Shown here piece by piece: positions 40,998 to 52,097 of a stretch of DNA of 64,000 nucleotides; position 1 is the stretch's first letter; every line of letters starts with the position of its first letter. Under the pieces are notes generated by a model. The model had not been told where the DNA came from and made no database searches. It saw nothing but the letters and a program-made list of their open reading frames with translations. Position numbers and translations under genes: made by a program. The DNA is from Cystobasidiopsis lactophilus. Taxonomy: Eukaryota > Basidiomycota > Agaricostilbomycetes > Agaricostilbales > Chionosphaeraceae. The stretch lies in contig BCIO01000001.1 of assembly GCA_001599975.1 (NCBI GenBank), forward strand, positions 3,531,631 to 3,595,630, in the 5' to 3' direction.

Positions 40998-41593
40998 CAA
41001 GGCCTCCTCGCTGTGCCGTTCGAACCTGGTCAGAACCGCAACCGAAAAGCCGGCCGATGAGCGGGACTCACGCGCAGCAGCACAAGCAAGCACCAGCCAA
41101 GCAAGCCTAGCGCAGGCCGAAAGCGGATCAGCGGCGTGGAAACCGAGGGCACGCTCAAAGCTCACCAAACAACCGACTCCGCCGCCCGAGCTGCCCTTGT
41201 TAGGCTGGACCATCATGGGCTGCTGTTGCTGGTATTGGGGCTGTTGGCCTGTTGTACAGAAATTGCGCGCCGTGAGCTCAGGCCTGGCCGCGCAGGTGGC
41301 GAGGGATCTGCGCACCGTAGCCTTGCTGGGGAGGGTAGTATCCTTGCGGCGGGCCTTGCTGAGGGTATTGGCCGTACGCTTGCTGGGGCTGCTGAGGGCT
41401 GTCGTACACGAATGAGCTGCTGCCCTGGCTGGCCCGAGCCACGCCGGCAGACGTACTAGTAGCCGCCTTGACCTTGAGGTGGGCCCTGTGTGCGGCGCGA
41501 CGTTGTCAACACCTAGCCAACCGGCTGGCTTTGGGCAAGGCTCACGTAGTTCTGCTGGCCCTTGTCGCCTTGGTAGTATCCTTGCGCGGCCAT
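40998..41593 (-). CDS. Gln/Gly/Tyr-rich CYSTM-type protein, gene 2 (3' end uncertain)
   Basis: From ATG 41593: MAAQGYYQGDKGQQNY, then GPPQGQGGYY, then SSFVYDSPQQPQQAYGQYPQ and QGPPQGYYPPQQGYG, then GQQPQYQQQQPMMVQPNKGS and SGGGVGCL. A following exon near 41076-41107 encodes ACLAGACLCCCA, which with GVGCL makes the classical CYSTM core, and a short exon (41010-40998) adds EEA. Fungal CYSTM proteins combine a disordered Gln/Pro/Gly/Tyr head with this Cys-rich membrane-associated tail. The true stop is not clear, since the frame beyond EEAL is open with either splicing choice. The gene is divergent from TOK1. Confidence 0.7.
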
Positions 41594-41801
41594 GGCTCTG
41601 TGAACTGATGCGGAAGACGAAAAAAGAGCTGCGGGCCCTTCCACAGCCTTGCTCCTCCAAAAATTGTTTGTGCTTGTGGTGGTCAAAGGCCTGGGCCTCC
41701 TTCATCTCTTATCTCAATCTCTGTCTTTTTGCTCAAGACGACCGCCCGACGCCTTGGCTTTGTTATATATCAAGAATGTGTAGTATTGGGTTATAGGGTT
41801 A

Positions 41802-44800
41802 ATGGAGAAGCTGGGATCGGACGCCAGCGACAAGGCGGACAGCGAGAATGTCGAGTCGGTGGTCGATGACCGCCCTCGCTACAAGCCCGACCCCGCCATT
41901 CAAGGGGATGCGATTTGGGGAGGAGGCGCCAGGCCAGTGGGAAGCCACATCAAATCGGCCGTCCACAAGAGCAAGATCGCGTTGCGCCAGCGGAAAGTCG
42001 ACCGGCAGGAGCGCAAGAAGGCAGAGCTGGCCAAAGCCGTCGAAGAAGGCCCCAAGCTGCGATGGACGCCCATCTTATCTGGCATCTTGTGCCCCTTCTC
42101 CGTGCTGCTGGAGATCCCAGGTCTGACGGCGCATTGGTGAGCCTGTCGATCGCATTGACGCAGGCGTGAACTCTAAAACGTGTGCTGCTTCAAAGGTACA
42201 TTCAAACCACTGGCTCTGGAGGCGGAGGCGATATTGTCAGTTCCAAACCCAACCCCATCATCTTGGACGTGGGCACCGGCTTGTCAATGGGCTTTGGTGT
42301 GTCTTCCCTTGGCTTTTTGACATGTGAAATGGATAAAATTAACCGAGCTGCAGGTGTCTTGGCAAACGTCTTCTTGGTCTGTCGCTACCTGGAGAAGAAG
42401 CCCTATGAAAGCACATTGGTGACCATCGGCGCTCTGACCATCCACGATATCCTCAACGTGATCATCGTCACCTCCTTCGGTGTCATCCACCGCGTCTCGG
42501 ACGGCTACACCTACGGCCAAGCGTTCTGGTTGACTACTGTCTCATCTGGCTTCTCGGTCGCTTGCAACATCACCTTGATCTATGACTTTGTTCGAACCAA
42601 GAACTTTCGAAAGAGTGGCTCCGGCCTCACTGTCAAGCAGAGGTGCGTGCCTCCACCAATCTAAGCCCGATGAGGTTAAAGGAAAGAGACTGACGCCACA
42701 GATCTGTGGTCATCAACGTCATGCTGCTCTTGTGCTATGTGGCAATTGGTGGTCTGGTCTATAACTACCTGATGCGGCCGAGCTTATCCTTCGAAGACTC
42801 GCTCTACTTTTCCATCGTTTCGGTCACCACTGTCGGCTTTGGCGACATTTCACCGTCAACAGTGGGCAGCCGCATCTTCTCCCTCTTCTACAACACGGCT
42901 GGCATCATCCTGCTCGCGGTCACCATCGCCACCACTCGAGAGACCATCATCGAGTCTTTCGAGTTGTCCTACCGCAAGCGAAGAGACGCCATCGCTGCCA
43001 AAGCCGCTGAGCGCCGAGAGGCCAGGAAGCGGGCGGCGTTGTTACACCAGGAAGCGGTCGAGAAGTTTGGCGTCGAGTCAACCGGCCATCGGCGAAGCCA
43101 GAAGCGGAGGAGAACACAAGGGCAGGCGCGGACCGCCTCGTTGATCATCATCCAGAACCGCAGCAAGTCTTGGTGGCAAAGCTTTCGCAAGTTTCTCGTC
43201 CGCCGCGGCCTGCTCAAGTCCAAGCGGGAAGAGGAGGTGGACGCCAGGATCTCGGACCGGTCTTTAAGGCGCACCAACACGATGGACAGCTCGATGAGCG
43301 GCCAAGAGGACCAGTACATGCAGTTCCGCGAGAAGCTGATGCGCGAAGAGCGCCGAGACGGCACCGTCAAGCTCGTCATCGCCTTCACCCTCTTCGTCTT
43401 CTTCTGGGTCATCGGAGCCGCTGTGTTCATGCAGACCGAGAGCTGGTCCTACTTTGTGTCGCTGTACTTCTGCTACACATTCTTGTGAGTCTTCCCTTTC
43501 TCGCCATTTCTACGTCCAATATCTGACTCGGACCTCTTCAGCTCGACCATCGGTGTAGGCTATTACTCTATTATCTAAAAGCTCTAAGGCTGACACAGCG
43601 ATGACAGTACGGCGACTTCAGCCCAAAATCGCCTGGTGGCCGCGCCTTTTTCATTGCGTGGTCATTGTTCGCCATCGGAGTCATGACGCTTCTCTTGTCG
43701 GTGCTCACTGAACACTGGAGCGTCACGTATCACCGGTCCATGCGCGAGTCCAAGCTTCGAGCCACCGCGCGCCGCATCAAGGACAAGACGGAGCAGCAGC
43801 GCCAGCAAACGCCTAACCCAGAGAACCCCGACAACTCATTTACAGAAGCACCTGAAGAAGAGGAGTCTGCCGAAGCCAAGAGTCAAAAGGCAGCAGAGGA
43901 ATTAGGCACTCAGATGCTAGAGGCCGCACGAGGCTTCACCGAGCACGCCCGCTTCTTCATGCACGGCCAATCTGGACAAGTCCCGGACCAGTTGCGCCAG
44001 CTGCTGACTATGGCCCTCGACGATGATCAAGTTCAAACTTTGCAAAGCTCGGTGGAAGACGCACAATCGAAAATGGCTGACGAGACCAAACATGTGAGCA
44101 GCTCTTACACTACAGTCAAAACTAGTACTCACAGGCGCTTGCCGCCAGTTCCTTTTCATGCTTTCTTATGAGAGTGCGCGTCTTCCAGTCCTCACATCTT
44201 GTCTTGGCACTGACGTGATGTCTGCAAATAGGGAGCCTCGAGGGCCTCATTGAAGCCTGCGAGAAGGTATCGACTGTGTTTTCGAACCATGCCAGCGAAA
44301 TCCAGACCCTGCACTCGCTGAATACCAACTTGGAGGCGGCCTTGATCAGATCGAAGCCTCTTCTGGCGGTGGACACCTCGATCGCCGCAGCAGCCTCTTT
44401 CAGCAGCCCGGGAAGCGACTTGAAGCCCATCTATGCCGAGCCAGATAATCTCGAAGGCCAAGAGCCCGACATTGTGCCAGCTGTCGACGAGACCGACGAT
44501 GGTCCCCTACTTTCGCGCAGGGCCTCCACCGTCGTTCAAGATATGCAGCAGGCCGACATCCACCTCAGCCGGCTACAGAACGCGATTTCGCGGATACTGG
44601 CCAGTCGGCCCGTTCGAAAGCCCCGCACTTTCGCAGATGTGGCAACCGCAGTGCAAGTCGCCAACAAGGCAAAACGGTCTACGGCTTCTGCATCATCAAG
44701 AGGAGCGCTCCCTGCGAACATGAAGACGACGCCGAAAAAGACGCAAACGGAGGATGCCAGAACGCCACCGGGGTATGTCAGTCGTTCGATGACCAGGACA

Positions 44801-44836
44801 GTCACTTTTGACGATCGGAACACCATCGGGCCATGA
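41802..44836 (+). CDS. TOK1: TOK1-type outward-rectifying potassium channel (two pore domains)
   Basis: Plasma-membrane K+ channel with eight membrane segments and two P-loops, found in fungi. ATG 41802 opens a charged cytosolic N-terminus; exon 1 ends at 42136. The first pore is SLYFSIVSVTTVGFGDISPS. A long basic cytosolic loop follows (SYRKRRDAIAAKAAERREAR), then AFTLFVFFWVIGAAVFMQTE and the second pore, where filter TIGYGD is split over three exons: one ending 43484, a 13-nt exon 43542-43554 (S-T-I-G) and the exon starting 43608 (Y-G-D-F-S-P). The C-terminal tail is long and partly coiled (MRESKLRATARRIKDKTEQQ), ending at 44836. Joins between 44090 and 44250 are uncertain. Confidence 0.93.
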
Positions 44837-45111
44837 AGAGGATTACATAGGGTGTATATAGAACTCTGTAGATCTGGGTGTAGAGGTCGAATCGTTAATT
44901 AGCATGTAGGTAGACTGGAGTTCAGTGGGAATTGAATGTGGGCTTGGGTTGCGGTTGCTTCCAGACCAATCACGGACATTGCTCAAGAGGCCAGACAGTT
45001 GTGCTTTACTTGCATTTGTCCTCGAGAAGGCTTTGCCGCGACCGCGTCGACAACGCAGCCAACCTTCAAGTTGTTCGCGTGCAGCCATTCCCACAATTCG
45101 AGGCCACTACA

Positions 45112-46341
45112 ATGAGCTTTGCGCATGCTCCTGTGACCAAAGGTGAGTCTCAAAGTGTGCCAGATGCACTGTATCTTGCTCACGACCTGTCTCCAGGGCT
45201 GCTGGTCGTCAGCTGCCTGACCTCCCTGCTGGCAGGCACTTTCAACCTCAAGCACTACTTTTCCCTTCCTTGGTCGCCGCATTTGGTTAGAGATCATCAG
45301 GTACGATCCGTATGGCCCAGAACGCCTATTGGCTAAAACGGAGGAACGGCAGTTCTGGCGACTTCTTGCGTTCCAATTCGCCTGGAGCAGCACCGTCGAA
45401 GTCTTCCTCGGCTCCATTATCCTCTACCATGTTTCTGTCACCATTGAACGCTCCTTTGGGTCCGAGAAGTTTGCCGTAAGACTCTTTTTGGGGATCACAG
45501 CGCGCGGCTGAACTGGCGCGCAGAGCTTCATTGCCCTCTGCTTCCTCCTCACCAGCGCCCTAGCCGGCGCAGCTCTCCTCTTTTTTCATTCTTTGGGCCT
45601 TATGTGAGCTGCCGATGTGGCGAAAGAGGTCCTTCAGCTGAACGCAAGTCTTTCAGGTCGCTGCCGGCTGGTCCGTTTCCGCTCTTTTTCGCCATCATGT
45701 TCCAATACTACCGCATCGTCCCTTCGACCTATACCTTTCAAGTTCTAGGATTCAAGTTGACCAGCAAGAGCTTTGCCTACTTCTTCGCGATCCAGCTCCT
45801 GTCAACGCAATTCCCCAACTCCTTGCCATCCGCGCTCCTCGGCCTCTTTGCCGGCATCCTGTACCGCTCAGAAATCTTCAACTTGAACCTCTCGTCCTAT
45901 CGACTGCCATCTAGCGTCCTTCGTTTGGGCTCGGTCCTTTCTCCTCTAGTGGTGAGCTCAAGCCTTGCTTGCCTGCCGCTGCAGCCCATTAGCCTTTGCT
46001 ATTAGGGATCAACTCGCATCCATAGGAGGTCCACAAGAGCATCTCTGAGCGATATTCAGCCCACAACCAGCGGGATGAGCACGAGCATTCGCAGCGGGAT
46101 GTCCGCCCTCGCGACGAACGAGAGGGGCACGACCACTGGTCCTACCGCAAGAAGCGCTCTGAACCAGTGGCGGCAGACTTTCACTTCTGTCCAGCCGCCG
46201 GCGGCAGACCAAGCTGCTGTCGCGAATCTGGCGGCGATGTTCCCAGACGTGCCGAGGCAGCGAATAGAGGAGGCCGTTCGGACAAGCCAGAATGATCCAT
46301 CTAGGGCAGCGGAGTTCTTGCTCTCAAGTACGGCTCAATGA
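45112..46341 (+). CDS. DSC2: Dsc2/UBAC2-like rhomboid pseudoprotease with UBA domain
   Basis: Subunit of the Golgi/endosomal Dsc E3 ligase (the ERAD factor UBAC2 in animals), which in fungi drives SREBP cleavage and membrane-protein degradation. ATG 45112 starts MSFAHAPVTK; a 54-nt intron (45143-45196) leads to LLVVSCLTSLLAGTFNLKHY. Further exons give rhomboid-like helices: FWRLLAFQFAWSSTVEVFLG, SIILYHVSVTIERSFGSEKF, FPLFFAIMFQYYRIVP and LLSTQFPNSLPSALLGLFAG. No rhomboid catalytic G-x-S-G Ser was seen, as expected for a pseudoprotease. The last exon carries a C-terminal UBA/CUE-like region (NLAAMFPDVPRQRIEEAVR then NDPSRAAEFLL), ending at 46341. Its 3' end faces SWR1. Confidence 0.88.
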
Positions 46342-46415
46342 TTAGGAGGGTTCGCGAGACAGCTGCCATTGCATTACGAGTTTGCACACCGTGGGGGGCA
46401 ATCACTGGGGAGAAG

Positions 46416-49400
46416 TCACTAATCAGCCTCAAATCAGCTGGGCCATGAGGATCAAAGCTCACCAAGTCCTCGAATAGATCCTCGTTTTCGTCCCTATCCA
46501 GGAAGATCAGCATCCAACCATCGATCGTGCCCGCCAGCTCGTCCTCCTCGTCCTCCTCGCCGTTCTCCTTCTCGCCACCCTCATCATCCACCGCCCGGCC
46601 GACCTGCGCCGAATTGTCCTCGAAATCTTCGTCGTCCAGGACCAGCTCTCCTTCGGCTTCCTTGGCGGCCTCCTTGTCTACATCATCCTCGGCCTCCATG
46701 AAGGCGTCTCGTAGCTCGGCCTCGTTCAAAGGTCGGGCTTCTTCAGCCGGAATGGCCTCGGGCTTGTCAACTCGCATGCCGTCGTCCAACATATCACGCC
46801 AGTCGAGGCGGGACATGGTTTGAAAGTAGTCCGTGTCGAATTGGCCATCGCCAATGATGACACCCTCGAGGCGCCGCTTTTGATTCGCCTTCTTGAGCAT
46901 GTTCTCCTCGATGGTGTTGGAGCAGACCAGGCGGTAGATGTGGACATCGCGGGTTTGACCGATTCGGTGGCACCGGTCCTGACATTGGCGGTCCATGGCT
47001 CTGTGCAAGTGGCTGTGAGCGGTGCACATATCTAAGAAAGGGGCATAAACGCACGGGTTCCAGTCAGAGTCGTAAAAGACGACGCAGCTTGCTCCTGTGA
47101 GATTGATGCCAAGCCCCCCGGCTCTGGTGCTGGAGATGAACGCCATGATCCTCTCGTCGCGGTTGAATCGTTCAGTGAGGATCTGACGATCTTCAACTTT
47201 GGTGCTACCGTCCAGGCGCAGATAGCGGTGCCCAAGCCAGCTGAGGAAAACTTCGAGAATGTCGAGAACCTTGGTCATTTGCGTGAAGATCAGGACGCGC
47301 TGGCCATTGGTCTGGAACTCTCGAAGCAGGCGTGCTAGCTCTTGCAGCTTGCCGCAGTCGTACTGGATCAGCGATAGGTCCGGAAATGCGATGGTGAGCT
47401 TGGTACTGGCGAGGTGCAGCGGCTCGATGAGTTGCGGGTCCTCTTGGAATTTGGGAGCCGATGAGGGCGGAAGGACCAAAGAGTGCAGCCCTCGGGCGAC
47501 GACGTTTGGGGTTGCAAACGCAAAGCGCGCGATGACCTCGTGCATGGCGTGCGCGCGATCATCGACCGACATCATGGACTGCTCCAAAGCCTCAGGCACA
47601 CGTTGTTTGGCCTTCGAGCTGAGGTGCATGCGGTCCATGACTTCGGCCGGGAAGATGGGCCGCTGGGCGATGCGTTCAGCGTTGCTCTCGACAATGCGGT
47701 TGATGCGGTCTTCCGCCTCGACATAGCGGTGATGCTTGAGGTAGGCCAGCCACCCCTTGGCAGTTCGGACGGTTAGAATTTGCTCGAGCGGCTTCTCGCC
47801 CAGCTCCCCCATGAACTTCTCCTTGATGGCTTGCGATGCGTCCCAGCGTTGGCGGGCTTCAAACCCACAAACGGAGGAAGCGAGATCGAGACGGATGTGG
47901 TCGGCGGGAGACTCGATGTCCAGGTCGTTGAGCAAGCGCTTGTGCACTAGCAATGCCAGCGGGCTGAAGTCTTGCGCAACCCCTTTGTCCAACGCCAGCG
48001 AAGTTCGCACCTCGCGCACTTCGAACAAGTCAGGGTGGTTGCAGACCTTGCGCAGCTGCATGAGGCAGTTCACAATGCTCATGAAGTTGCCAGAAGACAA
48101 GGTGTCCTTGGTGGCAGCGCGAGACATGAACTCGTCGTAGAGGAAGCGCTGGCGCTTGGAAAGCTTGACGTAGACGACGTGCTCGTATTTGCCGGGCATT
48201 TCCTTTTCGACTTCGGCCTTGAGTCGACGCAGCAGGTAGGGTCGAAGGACGGTGTGGAGCCGGCTGACAGTCGCGCGCGTTTCGGCGTCCATGGGCCCCG
48301 AGTTCTCAACCGCCTTGTCCATCGGGTTGCTGAACCATTCCTGGAACTCCTTGTGATCCGCGAAAGGGCCATCGTCAAGGCCTCCGGGCATCAAGACTGC
48401 AGAACGACTTCCAAACGGCTCTGATTGGCATCGAAAAAGGGCAACGCACAGTAAAGGAGAGACCACAGCTCCATTAGGTTGTTCTGCAAGGGCGTGCCGG
48501 TGAGCAGTAGGCGCTTCTTGGAGTTGAAGCCCAGCAAGGTTTGCCACCTCTGGCTGCGGAAGTTCTTGATGTGGTGGGCTTCATCGAGGATCATATAGTG
48601 CCACTGCTTGCGGCGGAAGATGTGCTGATCGGAAAGGACGATCTGGTAGGAGGTGATGCAGACGTGGAAAGAGTTTGGCGTGTTCCAGCCTTTGCGCTTG
48701 AGCTGGCGCTCCTTCTGCGAGCCATAGTAGGTTAACACTTTGAAGCCAGGCAGGAATTTTTTGAACTCCATCTCCCAGTTGAGCATCTGTGTAGCATGAA
48801 AGCGCCTGAGGCATGCACTGACAGGCATATGAGGGCATTTTCACTCACCACTGACGTCGGCACGATAATCAAGTGCGGGCCCCAGACACCTCGCTCACAG
48901 GCCAGCCATGCGAGAAGCGAGATGGTCTGAATGGTCTTGCCCAGTCCCATTTCGTCGGCCAGGATGCCATTGAGGCCGTTGTTGTACAGAGAAGCCAGCC
49001 AGTCGAGACCCGCCTTTTGATAGGGCCGAAGGACACCACGCAAAAGGAAAGGCATGATGACCTTGACACGCTCTCGCTCTTGGTCCGAGTTTTCTGCGTC
49101 GTCCGAGCCAGCTTCTGACGCCTCCTCCACCTGGCTCTCGGCCATCTCGGACTCTTCCTCGTCGGCTTCCTCTGCACCTGAAGCCGCTTCTGGTTCGGCG
49201 TCTTGCGCTTCGGATGACGGCGAGGTCTTGGTCGAGGCCTGCTCTTCTTCCATGCGCGCTTGCAAGTACTCGGCAAGAAAGTCGTCGTCCAGTGGCTTCT
49301 CGGCGTCTTCCTGCAGAGCGCGCATCTCCTCGTCGTCGTCGTTAGACTTCTCTTCGTCCGAGTCCATTGCGGCATCGAGGTCAAGGTCCTCCTCTTCTTG

Positions 49401-51818
49401 AGCCTCGTCAACCTGGTCAAACTCGACGTCGTCGTCACCTGGGGCGGGCGCCATCTCGACGTCCTCCTCTGCTGGTGCAGGATCAGTGTGACCGTTAACC
49501 TTCGGAGCCTCCTCGGGAGTTGGCGTAGGAGCTTTGCTGGGCTCCACTGATGTGGTGGGTGCAGCGAATTCTTCGGGCACCGGCGTTGGCTGGGCCGACG
49601 ACCGATCTTCAATTGCTGGCTCTGGACCTTGCGGCACTTCGAGGCCGTATTTTCGCAGCAGATCTTCAATGGGCATGTCAGGCTCTCTGGCCAAGCCGGC
49701 GTCCTCGTCGCTGTCCTCCTCCACTTTGGCTTGCGCCTCCTCGTCTTCCATGGCCGCTTCCATCTCTTCGTCGTCGGCAGCGCGCTGCACGTCGTTCTCG
49801 GCGTCCGAAGCGAATTCGACGTCAGATCTATCCGGATCTGCGCCAGAGCTGGGTTCCCGGGACATGGAGACGCCCGGAGTCGCATTGTCGTCCGCCACGG
49901 CCTTGGCTTCATCTTCTTCGCCCGACGCTGCTTCCTCCTCGTCTTCATCTTCCTCCTCCTCTTCCTCGTCCTCGGAAGCGGTGTGATCTGAGAACGAGTC
50001 GGCCTCGCTGCCGGCCAGATCTTCCCTCCGGTTGCGCAGGTACTTGCCGGATTGCTCGAGGATGGCATTCAGGCGCTCCCGGTTTTCGCGGTCGAGCTCC
50101 TCCTGCTCTTTTGCCGTTTCTCGAGCTCGAATGATCTGTACGAGACTTCGTCCTGAGCGTTCATTCTCCGCAAAAGGATGAAGGGATTCGTACATCGGCA
50201 GCCATGCTCCACTTCTTCTTGACCTCTTTGGCCACCCACTTGGATAAGTTGCGCATCCTCTTCTCCTCGGCGATCTTCTCTCGTTCTTCCCGGCCCTCGA
50301 GCTCTTCGAAATAAGCCAGGACGAGGCGGGACACCTTTTTGGCGTTGGCCATGTGCCACTTACGCTCGTCGTGCACGCGCTTGGCGAGATTGGTGGCGTG
50401 GGCGACGAGGTGGTTCTGGTGGTCGCCCGTCTTGATCCGCAAAGGCTCTTGGTCGCGGTAGCGCTTGTCCGGGTTGAGCGAGTTGAGCCGGCCGTCGTTC
50501 TTGAAGGCGGTGATGCGGTCGTACGACTTGGCCTCGTTGGCCATGCGGTGGGTCAGCTCTCTGGGCCGCTCGTCGTTGCCGGTGATGTCCTCGACGGACA
50601 GGTAGGACTCGAGGTAGCTGGCCAGCGTGCCTTCGAACACCGCTTCCTCTGGCAGCTGGTAGTGCGCCGTCGGGATCGGGTAATCCGGCTTTTCGGTGGA
50701 GTCTGGAAGGTCCAAGCGGAGGCGCTTGAGGATCGGGAGGAAAGGTGAAGGCCCGTATTTGCGCTTGGAGAGCGGGACCTTCTTTTTAAGTGGTGCGACG
50801 TGCAAGACGGCAGCGGCGGACGGCTTGGTAGGGGAGACATAAGGTTGTTGAGACTCTGAGGCTTCGTCCGGCGCGAGAAGGGCTTCTTCTAGGCGGCGCT
50901 GGGAGCGGGTGGGAGGTTGCTGCAAGGAAGCGTGCAGGCTGGCCAGAGACGCTTTGGGCTTGGTCGCCGCTGCCGATGCCCCCTCCTTCCCTTTGCCTTT
51001 AAACGCTTTGCCTTTGCCTTTACCCCCGTGAGCCAGGATGATCAAGCCCTCCTCGCCGAGCTCCGGCGTCTCGACCTTCTTCGGCCCGCCCTTTTTGGCC
51101 GCAGCTGGCTCGCTCTTCTTCTGGCCCTTCTTAGCTGGCGCCGGCGCGGTCTTGGCTTTGCTGGTGGAGGCAACCGGGGGCAGCGACTGGCGCGGCTGCA
51201 GGCCGAGCTTGCCCTTTTCTTCGTGCGCCGCTCGCCTGGTCGTCCGCTTCTTGGGCCCGCCTAGAAGCGAGTCTTGCTCGACGGAGTTTAGCAGATCAAA
51301 ATTCCTTTGGAACTGTGCGTGAAGGTATCATTTAAGCTGCGGTTGACAGCAGCTGAAGGGGAGCCAAACAACGCACTTCTTGGAACAGGTTCGAGTTGTC
51401 CCGTTTGGCTGCGGCTGGGTCAAAGTAGATCTGTAGCGCAAGATCAACGGTCAAAAGAGCAAGCTCTGGAGAAGCAGCAACGCATACCATGTCGCCGTAT
51501 TGCTGTTTGACACGGGCGGCATTGAGCTCAAATCGGAGAACAGCGCCAATCTTGAGGGACTTACATCCAAATGGAACAGCTCTCTGTCCGACCAAAGCGC
51601 AATTTGAGCACTGTGTGTATGTTAAGTGCACAAGGGAGAGCCAAGACGGACCTGACGTGGTCATCGTGCGAGTCGGCCACCTTCTCGAGCACCTCGCGGC
51701 GGGCTTCCACCAAAGTGGCCGCGTCGATGGTCGAGCCCTCGTAGGACGGGTGCGGCCATAGATCTGGGAAGCTCGAAAAGTCAAAGGTCCCCGCCGGAGG
51801 AGCCTCGTCGACTTCCAT
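46416..51818 (-). CDS. SWR1: SWR1 chromatin-remodelling ATPase (Snf2 family, H2A.Z exchange)
   Basis: Catalytic ATPase of SWR-C, which replaces H2A with H2A.Z. From ATG 51818 ([20 protein letters not shown]) a Lys/Ala-rich region and an HSA domain (KKWSMAADV near 50200) are followed by a 250-residue Glu/Asp-rich stretch (49100-50000). The ATPase follows: [20 protein letters not shown], Walker [76 protein letters not shown], then after the long Swr1 insert [40 protein letters not shown] and [18 protein letters not shown]. The 3' end is ambiguous: a 44-nt intron (46462-46419) places TGA at 46416, while reading through ends at 46301 inside DSC2. Confidence 0.95.
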
Positions 51819-52097
51819 CGTGTTTGGACTTGGCCGGCGAAGTGGAAGAGCGCGGCTCGCTCGGTGGGTGCTGTTCTGGCCTGCCGCTTGCTTGTGGCTT
51901 ACCTTGAGCTCATCTTAGAGCAATTCGCAACCCAATAACGACACTTTGTACGACTGAGATTCACGCTTCCCTGCCCGGCCAGCTGTTCGTCGGCCAGCGG
52001 GCCTTTCGTTCCTTTCCTGTCGCAATATACCCTGCATCGGTCACCAAATACTAGCATATAATCAATACCATCGCGCCTCGAACCTCACGAAATCAAC

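Noticed and set aside
40572-41705. Very long minus-strand open frame across the CYSTM-type gene
   Set aside because: It is in the wrong frame for most of the Gln/Pro/Tyr exons and reads through introns; the spliced model gives a recognisable CYSTM core instead.
28355-46341. A functional cluster linking neddylation (UBA3), DSC2 and the F-box array
   Set aside because: The genes are separated by many unrelated housekeeping genes and there is no shared motif; fungal gene order gives no support for co-function here.
48869-50068. Long Arg/Pro/Thr-rich minus-strand frame within SWR1
   Set aside because: It is the shadow of the Glu/Asp-rich stretch of SWR1 in another frame.
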